Both the position numbers and the translations under genes were made by a program. The notes under the pieces are model-generated. The model had not been told where the DNA came from, did no database searches, and worked only from the letters and a program-made list of their open reading frames with translations. From Symbiodinium natans (Eukaryota; Sar; Dinophyceae; Suessiales; Symbiodiniaceae), in assembly GCA_905221605.1 (NCBI GenBank), contig CAJNDS010002509.1:1-64000 (forward strand): 64,000 nucleotides of DNA, read 5' to 3'. Positions 36,901-44,500 of this stretch are shown here, piece after piece (within the stretch, counting starts at the first letter, position 1; every line of letters begins with the position of its first letter).

Positions 36901-37035
36901 GGCACCCCGAACATCCCCAGCATCACGGAGAAGCACGTGATCACCACCAACCTCGCCGACCACATCGTGCCCCTGCCCATCGACAACCTCACGCACAAGA
37001 CCTACCAGGGCCTGGAGCCCGCCGCCAGGCTCTAA
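21929..37035 (+). CDS. CYB2: Flavocytochrome b2-like 2-hydroxy-acid dehydrogenase, copy A (17 exons)
   Basis: Predicted to oxidise L-lactate or a related 2-hydroxy acid at FMN and pass electrons to its own b5-type haem. Exons: 21929-21943, 22264-22302, 23374-23403, 24438-24464, 24847-24891, 26332-26367, 26805-26846, 27734-27784, 28318-28347, 30081-30146, 31563-31604, 32670-32718, 33771-33841, 34154-34182, 34966-35038, 35384-35407, 36148-37035. They total 1557 nt, 518 codons plus stop, and the frame holds through every junction. Yeast Cyb2 has the same domain order and similar mature length. Donors are GC (9), GT (4) and GA (3); all 16 acceptors are AG|G. All 16 introns hold telomere-like heptads. 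The start MASDK has a conserved counterpart in copies B and C. A possible trans-splice acceptor TTGCAG lies just before the ATG. The C-terminus is -ARL, a PTS1-type signal; no obvious presequence precedes the haem domain. Confidence 0.93.
22264..26367 (+). CDS. CYB2: Copy A: cytochrome b5 haem domain (exons 2-6)
   Basis: Five exons of 27-45 nt encode residues 6-64. Successive exon products are VLSMEEVAKHNTK, DDCWVVLYGK, AYDLTKFAK, VHPGGAKLITDAAGM and DATAIFDPIHPK. The HPGG histidine (residue 39) and the histidine of FDPIHP (residue 62) are the two axial haem ligands; their spacing of 23 equals that in yeast Cyb2. The CWVV, YDLTKF and GMDATAIF motifs are typical of b5 folds. Every exon begins with G after an AG. 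Confidence 0.93.
23190..23290. mobile_element. Foldback element, AAGGCTCCTATGTAGTTCC family (copy A intron 2)
   Basis: The left end CCTGAAGGCTCCTATGCACG is mirrored by AAGGTACTACATATGAGCCTTT at the right. Relatives are at 27438 and 61668. Confidence 0.75.
23318..23560 (+). repeat. TTTAGGG tracts on both sides of exon 3 (copy A)
   Basis: A tract at 23318-23345 ends 28 bp upstream of exon 3 (23374-23403). A second, mixed TTTAGGG/TTTGGGG tract runs at 23458-23555, so the 30-nt exon sits between two telomere-like blocks. Confidence 0.88.
24047..24091. mobile_element. Half element, AAGGACTGTTAGTATAA...GGGGAACATCC family
   Basis: Only the right half of the family seen at 33324, 42965, 49095 and 63789 is present, beginning CAAGGACTGTTAGTATAACG. 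The partner left arm was not found nearby. Confidence 0.6.
25048..25258 (-). repeat. CCCCAAA array switching to CCCTAAA
   Basis: About 22-23 consecutive CCCCAAA heptads (a telomere-variant repeat) run to about 25213 and then change abruptly to CCCTAAA heptads to 25256. Such local homogeneity of a variant points to tandem amplification after the tract arose. The PNPKPQTPNPKP-like translations on either strand are artefacts. Confidence 0.95.
25546..25676. mobile_element. Foldback element, CTATTTGCTTAAGAGCCCCC family (with poly-C)
   Basis: The left arm CTGCTATTGGCTAAAGAGCC (then a C run and an A run) pairs with the right arm GGTGGCTTCTTAAGCAATGGTAG. Relatives are at 28004, 31212, 34292 (partial) and 57196. 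Confidence 0.75.
25737..25873 (+). repeat. Long TTTAGGG tract (copy A intron 5)
   Basis: About 19 nearly perfect heptads with a single extra G near 25786. It is one of several tracts in this 1.4-kb intron; others are at 25349-25410 and 26187-26252. Confidence 0.95.
25952..26076. mobile_element. Foldback element with 17-bp perfect inverted ends ACCCAAAGAGCCCAATA
   Basis: ACCCAAAGAGCCCAATA near the left end is matched exactly by TATTGGGCTCTTTGGGT at the right end. The interior is an AT-rich palindrome around TAAGGAATATTCCTTAA. No second copy was seen in this window. Confidence 0.85.
26805..30146 (+). CDS. CYB2: Copy A: inter-domain linker (exons 7-10)
   Basis: Exons encode DIMDKLLKPALTMG, VVDTTTIKPEHVCKPPE, AHKPAPKKKK and a 22-residue acidic/basic piece ending EEFKKPPLAAEP (residues 65-127). 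The charged hinge connects the haem and flavin domains and is the least conserved part between copies: copy B lacks one Lys in exon 9 and has one extra residue in exon 10. The exon 7/8 boundary (GC donor at 26847, acceptor ...GAG at 27731-27733) is the least certain junction, though it is the only one consistent in both copies. Confidence 0.8.
27438..27525. mobile_element. Foldback element, AAGGCTCCTATGTAGTTCC family (copy A intron 7)
   Basis: Same family as 23190, in opposite orientation: ACCCAAAAGGTACTACC at the left and GGAACTACATAGGAGCCTTC at the right. Confidence 0.75.
28004..28133. mobile_element. Foldback element, CTATTTGCTTAAGAGCCCCC family (copy A intron 8)
   Basis: The left arm CAACTACTATTTGCTGGCG is mirrored by the right arm GGGGGCTCTTAAGCAAATAG followed by TAGT, with TTCCTTCTAAGGGCCATG in the centre. 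Confidence 0.78.
29085..29382 (+). other. Candidate retrogene remnant: spliced-leader-like core plus open frame
   Basis: AGCCATTTTGGC at 29085-29096 exactly matches 12 consecutive bases of the core of the conserved dinoflagellate spliced leader. Downstream, a + strand frame is open from 29170 to the stop at 29380-29382 (about 70 codons). It has an ordinary-looking composition, with segments DADDFKKQMKVVGTYKCNI and HLEKDLWCHKKVLPIVGSIT. The family is not recognised. It lies on the same strand within intron 9 of copy A and has no ATG until DFKKQM. It could be the decayed 3' part of an integrated spliced-leader transcript, or an unrelated exon; the leader match could be chance. Confidence 0.35.
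29543..29787 (-). repeat. Longest perfect CCCTAAA tract in the window
   Basis: After a degenerate start (29543-29600), about 26 uninterrupted CCCTAAA heptads run to 29786, in intron 9 of copy A. It is internal, with genes on both sides, so it is not a chromosome end. Confidence 0.97.
30187..30905 (+). repeat. Cluster of TTTAGGG tracts with a duplicated ~80-bp unit (copy A intron 10)
   Basis: Tracts at 30187-30406, 30490-30536, 30645-30738 and 30814-30900 alternate with unique DNA. The unique block starting GGCACAAGCTGGGCAG at 30568 recurs at 30737, with the 30645-30738 tract between the copies. The TTTGTAGTGTTTAGGG interruption is repeated three times near 30290-30345. Confidence 0.9.
31212..31302. 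mobile_element. Foldback element, TTGCTTAACAACCCCCCAAA variant (copy A intron 10)
   Basis: The left TTGCTTAACAACCCCCCAAA is mirrored by TTGGGGGTTCTTAGGCCAA, with TTCTTCCTGATAAGGGCATG in the centre. It is a diverged member of the family at 28004. Confidence 0.65.
31357..31548. mobile_element. Foldback element split by a CCCTAAA tract
   Basis: The left end CCTAGGTAGGATAAGGGAGA and the right end CCCCTAATCCTATCCCCTAG are imperfect inverted repeats. Between 31448 and 31521 the element is interrupted by CCCTAAA/CCCCAAA heptads. The tract appears to have been inserted into the element. Confidence 0.7.
31563..35407 (+). CDS. CYB2: Copy A: start of the FMN domain (exons 11-16)
   Basis: Encodes residues 128-223. 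AMLNSFDFESVARE is followed by VMEPQAWGYYSSGG, whose YYSSG tyrosine corresponds to the FMN/substrate tyrosine of the family. Then DDEITLRDNHLAFQRI, VNVREIDMTT, ILGVPASLPLYFTATALAKL and EGELAIVK follow, matching the TIM-barrel strands of Cyb2 and glycolate oxidase. Exons 12/13 and 14/15 are split within codons, and both pairs restore frame. Exon 12 (3' end) and exon 15 (5' end) are each partly duplicated across a neighbouring telomere-like tract. Confidence 0.9.
32691..32829 (+). repeat. Exon 12 end duplicated across a TTTAGGG tract
   Basis: The segment GGATACTACTCCTCCGGAGG + CACCGGGGGTTGTGGGG (32691-32727) includes the 3' end of exon 12 and its GT donor. It recurs at 32795-32829 with one substitution and a 2-bp gap. 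Telomere-like heptads (about 32730-32794) fill the space between the copies. Confidence 0.93.
33237..33324 (+). repeat. TTTAGGG tract abutting a foldback element
   Basis: About 12 perfect heptads run directly into the GGGATGTTCCC end of the element at 33324. On the far side of that element, CCCTAAA heptads begin at 33411, so the element separates inward-facing tracts of opposite strand. Confidence 0.93.
33324..33411. mobile_element. Foldback element, GGGATGTTCCC...ACTAACAGTCCTTA family (copy A intron 12)
   Basis: GGGATGTTCCCTCTTAGACT at the left pairs with AGTATAAGGGGGAACATCCC at the right. Relatives are at 42965, 49095, 63789 and a half copy at 24047. Confidence 0.85.
34292..34366. mobile_element. 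Partial foldback element, CTTAAGCGAAA variant
   Basis: TTGGGTGTTCTTAAGCGAAA near 34325-34345 resembles the right arm of the 28004 family. The left arm is reduced to TTTTTTGGCCCTATAG. It lies in intron 14 of copy A. Confidence 0.45.
34903..34986 (-). repeat. Exon 15 acceptor region duplicated across a CCCTAAA tract
   Basis: AAGGAAGATCCTG + ATCGTTCCCGC (34903-34926) is repeated as AAGGAAGATCCTG + GGCGTTCCCGC (34963-34986), 22 of 24 bases identical. A 36-bp CCCTAAA-type tract lies between. The right copy carries the real acceptor and the first codons of exon 15; the left copy keeps a potential AAG|G acceptor. Confidence 0.93.
35547..35653. mobile_element. Foldback element, CCTAAGGGTCCATGTACCT family (copy A intron 16)
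   Basis: Same family as 17195. The left CCTAAGGGTCCATGTACCTA is mirrored by AAGGTACATGGACCCATAGGG, with one mismatch between arms. Confidence 0.85.
36148..37035 (+). CDS. CYB2: Copy A: FMN-domain core, exon 17
   Basis: An 888-nt GC-rich terminal exon encoding residues 224-518. Active-site residues expected for the family are present: FSQLYVN (Gln258, Tyr260), VTVDAP (Asp288), LLKGVQ (Lys357), SNHGGRQLD (catalytic His381, Arg384) and IDGGVRRG. Relative to yeast Cyb2 Lys349/His373/Arg376 the offset is a constant 8. The exon ends QGLEPAARL-stop. LSSY replaces the LSSW of plant glycolate oxidase, near a substrate-shaping position. It differs from copy B exon 17 at only 9 of 888 bases. Confidence 0.97.
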   Translation, partial: AAKKAGVPYMLPTLSSYTLDEMLAARTPDQVVFSQLYVNPERSRSEEYVAKLEQAGVQALFVTVDAPQLGRREKDMRNKFTQQGSDVQGDDEDEGAVDRSQGATRAISSYIDPGLNWEDVPWLKSITKMKVLLKGVQCAEDAVMAYKSGLAGCVLSNHGGRQLDTCRPGIEVLPEVMEAVRAEGATKENFAVFIDGGVRRGGDVFKAVALGAQAVGVGRPVLYSLASYGQNGIVRMVHMLQDELQMVMRLAGTPNIPSITEKHVITTNLADHIVPLPIDNLTHKTYQGLEPAARL

Positions 37036-37440
37036 ACGGGGAGGCCAGGCGATAGGGACCACCGGTCTGTACCTGAAATGTTCGAACCCTAAACCCGAAA
37101 CTCTAAACCCCAAACCCTAAACCCTACGCCCGAAACAACCCTGTGTCCCCATCCCTGCACCATGACAGGACAGCGAGGTGTTACACCGGCCCGGCCAGCA
37201 TCTGAATGCAGATGCTCAAGGCCTAGCTGGCGTTTAGGGTTTAGGGACCCTAAGCCCGAAACCCTAAACTTACACCCTAAACCCTAAACTCTAAAACCTA
37301 AACCCTAAACCCTAAACCCTAAACCCTAAACCGTTTACGTGGGCTGAGGAGAATTGAGGATGGTTTGGGGGGTGTACGGCTTGCTCCAAAGCTGTGTTAT
37401 CCCTGAAAGCTTTCGACGACGACCCGGTTTCACGTTTAGG

Positions 37441-37776
37441 TAACCCTAAACCCTAAACCCTAAACCCTAAACCCTAAACCCTAAACCCTAAACCCTAAAC
37501 CCTAAACCCTAAACCCTAAACCCTAAACCCTAAACCCTAAACCCTAAACCCTAAACCCTAAACCCTAAACCCATCCAGAAGATTCCGGAAGCCCGTGCCA
37601 GGCTATCGATGCGGTGAGTACAAATGCGTTCCCCGCACTTTGTCCATAGCAGCTCAGTGGCGAGGCGGACGGGAAAGCTTTGCAACAGGTCCTCGCGACA
37701 CACCCTAAACCCTAAACCCTAAACCCTAAACCCTAAACCCTAAACCCTAAACCCTAAACCCTAAACCCTAAACCCC
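37441..37776 (-). repeat. CCCTAAA tracts in the A-B intergenic region
   Basis: Perfect heptads at 37441-37572 (about 18) and 37702-37776 (about 11) flank the conserved upstream block at 37600-37690. Confidence 0.95.
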
Positions 37777-38254
37777 TTCAGCGCGCCCTAATTCACCTCA
37801 CTTGTCCGACGGGTGATTCTACAGGCTTACGGAGCAAGATGGGCCATTCTATACCCTCTCTAGTCCCGAACGCAGACCCGTTAGAGGGACTCTTTTTTTT
37901 TTAAATTTCGTTGAGGGTTTAGGGTTTAGGGTTTATAGGGTTTATAGGGTTTAGGGTTTAGGGTTTAGGGTAGTTAGAAGCCTAGTAGCCCATCCTGAGA
38001 GAGGACAGGTTCTTTTTGGTCCGCAGTTTCGCTCTGGACAGTTTCCGAAAATTCGAAGGCAGTTGCCGCAGTTGGCAAGTCCTTCAGTTCTTCATGCCAC
38101 TTGCTTGGCTCACAAGGTGTCTGCGCAAAGTGCTCAGCCTTGTCTAATTACCGCATCTGCCCCAGATGCAGAGTTTTCGAGAGGGTCTTTTGACGCAAAC
38201 CACGCCGCGGAAGAAGAAACCTCCCACCTCACCCTAAGGATCCATGCACCTATA

Positions 38255-38377
38255 TACCCAGACCCCTGGGAGCATCCAAAAAATAGATCCCCTTAAAGGT
38301 TCCTAAGAATGACCCAATAGTAGTAAAGGGTACTATTTGGGGGCTCTATTTTTTGGATCCTCCCAGGGGTCTGGGTA
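38255..38377. mobile_element. Foldback element, TACCCAGACCCCTGGGAG family, upstream of copy B
   Basis: TACCCAGACCCCTGGGAGCA at the left and CCTCCCAGGGGTCTGGGTA at the right form near-perfect inverted ends of about 30 bp, continuing into ATCCAAAAAATAGA. It ends 176 bp before the copy B start codon. Confidence 0.9.
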
Positions 38378-38552
38378 GCATAAACCTGTAGGTTTTGGGG
38401 TTCTTAAGGCAATCTCCGAAACGTATAAGCCCCTAAAGCCTAGCCCATAAACCTTTCACCCTAAACCCCAAAACCTGGCTCTGATTTCGGCTCCCAGTCG
38501 CTGTCTGTGCGTAGTTCTTCACCTTTCAAAGCCGGCTCTCCTGACTCCTGCA

Positions 38553-41500
38553 ATGGCGTCCGACAAGGTGGCCATCCACAGGGTTGATGGTTTAGGGTTC
38601 AGCGTTTAGGGCTTATTAGGGTTTAGGGGTTAGGGGGTGTAGGGTATGAAGTTTAGGGTTTAGGTTTCAGGGTTTCTAAACCCCTAAAGCCCACGCCGCG
38701 AGGTTGAGGTCTCGGATTTTGGAAGAGCACTGAGTACCCAGACCTCTGGGAGGATCCAAAAAATAGAGCCCCCAAATAGTACCCTTTACTACTATTGGGT
38801 CGTTCTTAGGTACCTTTAAGGGGATCTATTTTTGGATCCTCCCAGGGGTCTGAGTAGGGTCTTCCGCGTCTTCAGCGGTTCGCCATGATAGGGCACTTCG
38901 TGTCTCCCTAGCCGAAGCCCCAGGCCCTGAAGGCCATTGTTGGAGGTATGTTTAGGGTTTAGGATTTAGGGTTAGGGTTTAAGGTTTAGGGTTTAGGGTT
39001 TAGGGTTTAGGGTTTAGGGTTTAGGGTTTAGGGTTTAGGGTTTAGGGTTTAGGGTCTAGGGTTTAGGGTTTAGGGTTTAGGGTTTAGGGTTTAGGGTCCA
39101 GTTGAGTCGGGATCTAGGGCTTGTGGAGTCGAACCTAGCTGCCCAGGCACGGCAGGATCCAGAAAACACATCCCCTTCAGGGTTCCTTAAACCTAAACCC
39201 TAAACCCTAAACCCTAAACCCTAAACCCTAAACCCTTGAGGGTTCCTAAGCATGGCCCATAAGTAGTATAGGTCATTATTTGGGGGGTTCCGCTTTTTTG
39301 ATCCTCCCAGAGGTCTGGGTTTGGGACACAAACCCTAAAGCCTAGACCCTCAACCCTCAACCCTCAACCCGCAGGTTCTTGCGATGGAGGAGGTTGCCAA
39401 GCACAACACCAAGGCCTTGACCGACATAGTACTTTGTAGGGTCATTGTGTGTATCGAAAATGTAGGGAAGGTAGGGTTCCTAGTTAGCGTTTAAAGAGGA
39501 AGTAGGGAGTAGGGCTTATGGTGAGTCGTATAGAGTTTACAGTTGGCTGACGCTGGCCCCAACGCCCGCAACCCGCCCCTACAAGCAGCAATGCATCTTG
39601 AACCGTGAAGCTCTAGAGTTCTCAGCTCAGAAGCACACCCTAAAGCCTAAAACCCCACACAACTTTGCGGGGGGCGGGCGGGGTATTCAGTCTGACCCCG
39701 GGATGCTTAGGGGTTTGTTTAGGAACCCATAGAGCTTAGAGAGACAATATGGTTAGAGTAGGGCTTACAGCGAGTATATGGTTCGAGTAGGGCTTAGAGA
39801 GAGTATATGGCAAGAGGGTTTAGGGTTTCAGGATTCTTCCCTAAACCCTAAACCCTAAACCCATGTTGAGGGGAACTTCTAGAGACGCGCAGGAGGATTG
39901 CTGGGTCGTCCTCTACGGCAAGGCCAGGGTTGTGGTTTAGGGTTTGGGGTTTGGGGTTTAGGGTTTAGGGTTTGGGGTGGAGGGTTGAGGGTTTAGGGTT
40001 TAGGGTTGATCTACAGCTGCTTTCTGTCGCCCTGGGGTGTCGAAGAAATCGTGGAGCAGCCACACTCCCTCTATGCGCTGCACGTCTTGAATAGCTCGGC
40101 GTTGTGTTGCATTCGTGCCTTGTGTCCAAGCGACTGAAAGTGCCCTCGCAAACCCAAACTTCTGCTCTTGAAGGCCTACGACCTCACGAAGTTCGCCAAG
40201 GCCCTTCGACTCGAGCCGAAAGTCCAGGCTTAGAAGTTTTATAAGGATGTTAGGGCTTAGGGGTTTGTCGGCCCTGATGCATCGGATGGTAAGGTATAGC
40301 CCCAGCCCTTCCAGCTCCCCTCTCCACCCAAACAACACAACTTCTCTCGAACCGCATCCCAGGGTTCAGAGTTCATGGGTTGCTGGGGTTGCAAGATCAG
40401 ACCCCGCCCCCCTCACCTATGTGCGACACTTTGGCTTTGGGTATCTATGCTACTAAGCCCCCGATACGGGTAGCTGGGGCTTTGAAGAGGGTCTAGGCAA
40501 CCCGAAAACAGTCGACTGTACCCTAAACCTTACACCCTAAAGTAAAACTAGACCCGACGCTCTGATCCGAAGTCCATGGGCAGAGGTGCACCCAGGCGGC
40601 GCCAAACTCATCACGGACGCAGCGGGCATGGACGCTTTGCCAAGCTTGAAGCAGCTCAGGTTTTGTCACGGGTGCCTCAGTTTTTGGGTGAAGAGCAGTT
40701 TTGGGATTAAGTGCAGCTGCTCTACTCATATCCTCAGTTGAAAGTACCTGTAAACCTTCAAGTCGTCGCGCGGCTATGGGGCCCGCAATCGCAGGCAGGT
40801 ATTCTTGTGGGGCTCAATGGGGGATGGCTGAGGGGGGTGAAGACCCAAATCCTGCACTCTGTGCCAAGATTCGCCTCGAGCCGATAAACCCGAAGCCCGC
40901 TAAGGCCCAAGCCCTACATCTGGATAGTTTAGGAGTTAGGCACCATGTTTCCATCTGGAAACTAACCCCCTTAAATCCTGAGCCCCCTAAGCCTCCCCGA
41001 CGAGCCGCCTGAACACCCCCTTAGCCCCCTAAACCCCTACGCGCAAATAGCACCCCAAATCCCCCCACCCCCTAAATGCCCGAAGCCCCCAAACACCAAA
41101 CCCCTAAACCCTAAACCCTAAACCCTAAACCCTAAACAAAATGGGGAGCTGAGGATGCCACCGCCATCTTCGATCCGATCCACCCCAAGGACGCTCTCAG
41201 GGTCTAGGGAGTTTAGGGAGACCCTAAACCCCTAACCCTAACCCTAAACCCTTTAGGGTTTAGTGGGTCTAGGGTTCAGGGTTTAGCGAGTTGAGGGTGT
41301 AGGGTCACGTGCCCAGATTGAGCCCAAACCCTAAACCCTAAACCCTAAGCCCTAAACCCTAAACCCTAGACCCTAAACCCTAAACCCTAAACCCTACTAG
41401 GGTGTAGGGCTCCGGGCATGCCGCATCTGCGAGGACATCATGGACAAGCTGTTGAAGCCCTCGTTGACCATGGGAGCTGGGGACCCAAAGGGGGTGTACG

Positions 41501-44500
41501 TTGAGAACGCCGGTGAACAGTTTCCCAAGTCTGCTTAAGGACCTTTTGAAGACGACCCATTGCCATTTCTGTGAAGGGTTGAGGGGTGGGCGTGGAAGCT
41601 AACATGCGACTGGCTGCACTTCGGGGCATACAACCCTAATCCCTAAAACCCTAAAACCCCAAAACCCCTAAACCCTAAGACCCTAAGACCCAAAGACCCT
41701 AAAACCCTAAAACCCTGAAACCCTAAAGCCCTAAACCCTAAACCGTAAACCTGAATGAAGCCCTCAACCCCCCCCCCCCCCCCCCCCAGTGGCTTCATTG
41801 GAGTTCACAGCTCATAGGCTTGTCGGATTGGGCTCAGAACTCCAGGACTCAGGGAGTTCAGGGGCCCCGCGAAGTCTTCAACCCTAACCCCTAAACCCTA
41901 AACCCTAAACCTTAAACCCTAAACCGTTCACCCCCGTGAGGTCGTCGACACATCCACCATCAAGCCCGAGCATGTCGCCAAGCCTCCCGAGGTTGGGCGC
42001 CCCCATGAGCAGGTCTCTAAAGCAGGGCCCACTTCAGGTGGCTTGGGGCTGAAGGGGGATTAGGGTTTGGGGTTCGGGATTAGGTTTTAGGGCTAAACCC
42101 TAAACCCTAAACCCTAAACCCTAAACCCTAAACCCTAAACTCGAGGGAGAACAGGTGCACTTAGGGCTCTTCAAGAGTGGATGTCGCTCGCCAAGGCCCC
42201 CCGAAAGTCCCTAACATTCTCTCTCCCTAAGGGTCCATGTACCTACATAGTATCCATTTGGGCCCTAAAGCTACTATATAGGAACCCCTTTAAGGCCCAA
42301 GTATGTACTATATAGGTACATGGACCCTTAGGGTTCTCTAAGCTTCCTTACAAGATCAAAAACGCTGGGTGATAGGGGTTGGGGTCTTTTTGTAGGGCGT
42401 TGAGGTGTTTTGGCCACTTAGGCCTCTACGGAGTTCTGACCGAAACCCTAAACCCTAACCCGAAGTGCTCCCCCCGTTTCCCTGTGTTTAGCAGAGTTCA
42501 ACTAGCAAAACGCACGCCTGGACATTTTCCGCATGCAAGCTCTTGAAGCCCTTATGAGGAGGCGCCCTTATAACCTCTGCACCTTGTTTGCGCCTAAGTA
42601 GCCCCAACCCAAACAAAGCCCCAAAGTCCTCGAAATAGCCCCCAAGCTACCCCCCAAAATAGCCCCGAACGTGTCTCAAGACAGCCCTAAATTAGCCCCA
42701 AAATCCCCACTATTGATTCGGGGCCTCCTGCAAGCCTCTTCCGGCTTTCCCCGAAGCATCTGAGACAGACAAGCCCGGAGGCCTCCCAAGCGCCAAGCTC
42801 TCGCGACAGGGAGGTGTAGGGTTTAGGGTTTAGGGTTTGGGGTTTAAGGTTTAGGGTTAGGGTTCCCCCCCCCCCCCTGTACTTTGCTAAGCATACTTAA
42901 GGCGCTTTCACAGGCTACACGTTGGAAAAGAACCCCGCGTAGTGCCTTTAGAACTCTGTACTTTGGGATATTCCCCCCTAAACTAACAGTCCTTACTAGG
43001 GATTTCTTTGGGGGTAATATAATTCCGATTAAGGACTGCTCGTAGAACAGGGAACATCCCAACCTGTACGCGACAAGCAAGCCCTAAGCCTGAACCCCAG
43101 CCCCGAGAGTCCAAGAACCCTGGCCCCCCAACCCTAAACCCTAAACCCTAAACCCTAAACCCTAAACCCTAAACCCTAAACCCTAAACCCTAAACCCTAA
43201 ACCCTAAACCCTAAACCCTAAACCCTAAACCCTAAACCCTAAACCCTAAACCCTAAACCCTAAACCCTAAACCTAAACCCTAAACCCCCCCCCCCCCCCC
43301 CCCCCCAAACCCCCTCAGAGAGGCCCACAAGCCCAAGCCCAAGAAGAAGGCGGCCAGGAATCTCAGGAAAGCAGAATCTCAGGGACGGGGCGGGGGGTTT
43401 AGAAGCTCTGCTTGTATCTTTCTATGCAAAACTTAGGGTTCACTCGAAACGCCCTCTGTTTCTTGAAGGTTCCAAGTAAGGGCGTCTGAACCGAAATTCC
43501 CCTTCGGGTGAATAAACCCTAAACCCCAAACCCCAAACCCTAAACCCTAAACCCCAAACCCTAAGCCCTAAACCTTTCGGGTGAATTCCCAGGGCCCCAT
43601 TTGGGGCGACTCTTAGCTTCAGCAGCCCCACAGGGCCCTTAGGATCATCTACCTACCCGGCGCCACCCTGATTCCTATCTTTAGCCTTTGCATGTGTGTA
43701 TATATATATATGCGCGCGCATGCGTATATATATATATATAGATAGTATATGTGTACACATAAAAACTCTAAACCCTAAACCCTTTGGGCCTCAGGTCAAG
43801 GCAGATGCGGGCGCGGAGGAGGTGGAGGAGGAGTTCAAGAAGCCACCTCTGGCGGCGGAGCCAGCGCTTTTGTTCCGGGTGCCAGGCTTTTGGGTTTCGG
43901 ACTTTTGCGTTGAGGCTTTGCACTGCTGGTTTCCTTTGCCTACAGCGAAGCATTCAGCCACACCCTAAACCCGAAACCCTAAACCCTAAATCCCAAACCC
44001 TAAATCCCAAACCCCTAAACCCCTATACTAAACCTTAAAACCCTAGAAGCCCTAAAGCCCTAGAGCCATAAAACCCCTAAACCCCTAAACCCCTCAACCC
44101 CTGAACCCCTAAACCCCTAAACCCCTAAACCCCTAAACCTTAAAGCCCTAAAACCTTAAAGCCCTAAAACCTTAAAGCCCTAAAACCCTTAATACCCTAA
44201 ACCCTAGAGCCCTAAACCCGAAAGCCCCGAAAGCCCGGCCCTGAGCCAAAACCACAAAGCCTGAAACCTCACCAGACTTTAGGACCTCGAAGGCATGTGA
44301 GACCCCTCTTTTTCAAGGGATTTAGGCTCGTACCCCTAAGGTTCTTTAGTGCTTAGGGTTCAGGGATAAGGTTTAGTGTTTAGGGTCTAGGGTTTAGGGT
44401 TTATATGCTCCCAAAACGGCCCTTCTACTAGCCTAAGGATCTTTAAAAGGGGTCCCCAAAACCCAAGGGTACAACCATCAGGGTCCAAGGTACCACCCCT

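Larger units (their letters stand above)
37036..38552 (+). promoter_or_regulatory. Intergenic region between copies A and B
   Basis: Separates the stop of copy A from the ATG of copy B by about 1.5 kb. Near 37183-37235, GTTACACCGGCC + CGGCCAGCATCTG and a hairpin-forming GCCAGC...GCTGGC are conserved downstream of copy B (59430-59486). Blocks at 37600-37690 (TTCCCCGCACTTTGTCCATA, GACGGGAAAGCTTTG) and 37990-38200 (CCATCCTGAGAGAGGAC, AGTCCTTCAGTTCTTCATGC) are conserved upstream of copy C (60360-60720). CCCTAAA/TTTAGGG tracts at 37441-37572, 37702-37776 and 37912-37970 break this region; the copy C region lacks the latter two. No TATA-like motif was identified. Confidence 0.6.

Noticed and set aside
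36109-37113. 334-codon - strand frame opposite exon 17 of copy A (and 58289-59278 opposite copy B)
   Set aside because: Antisense shadow of a GC-rich exon with strong third-position bias; the sense strand encodes a clear FMN-dehydrogenase core.
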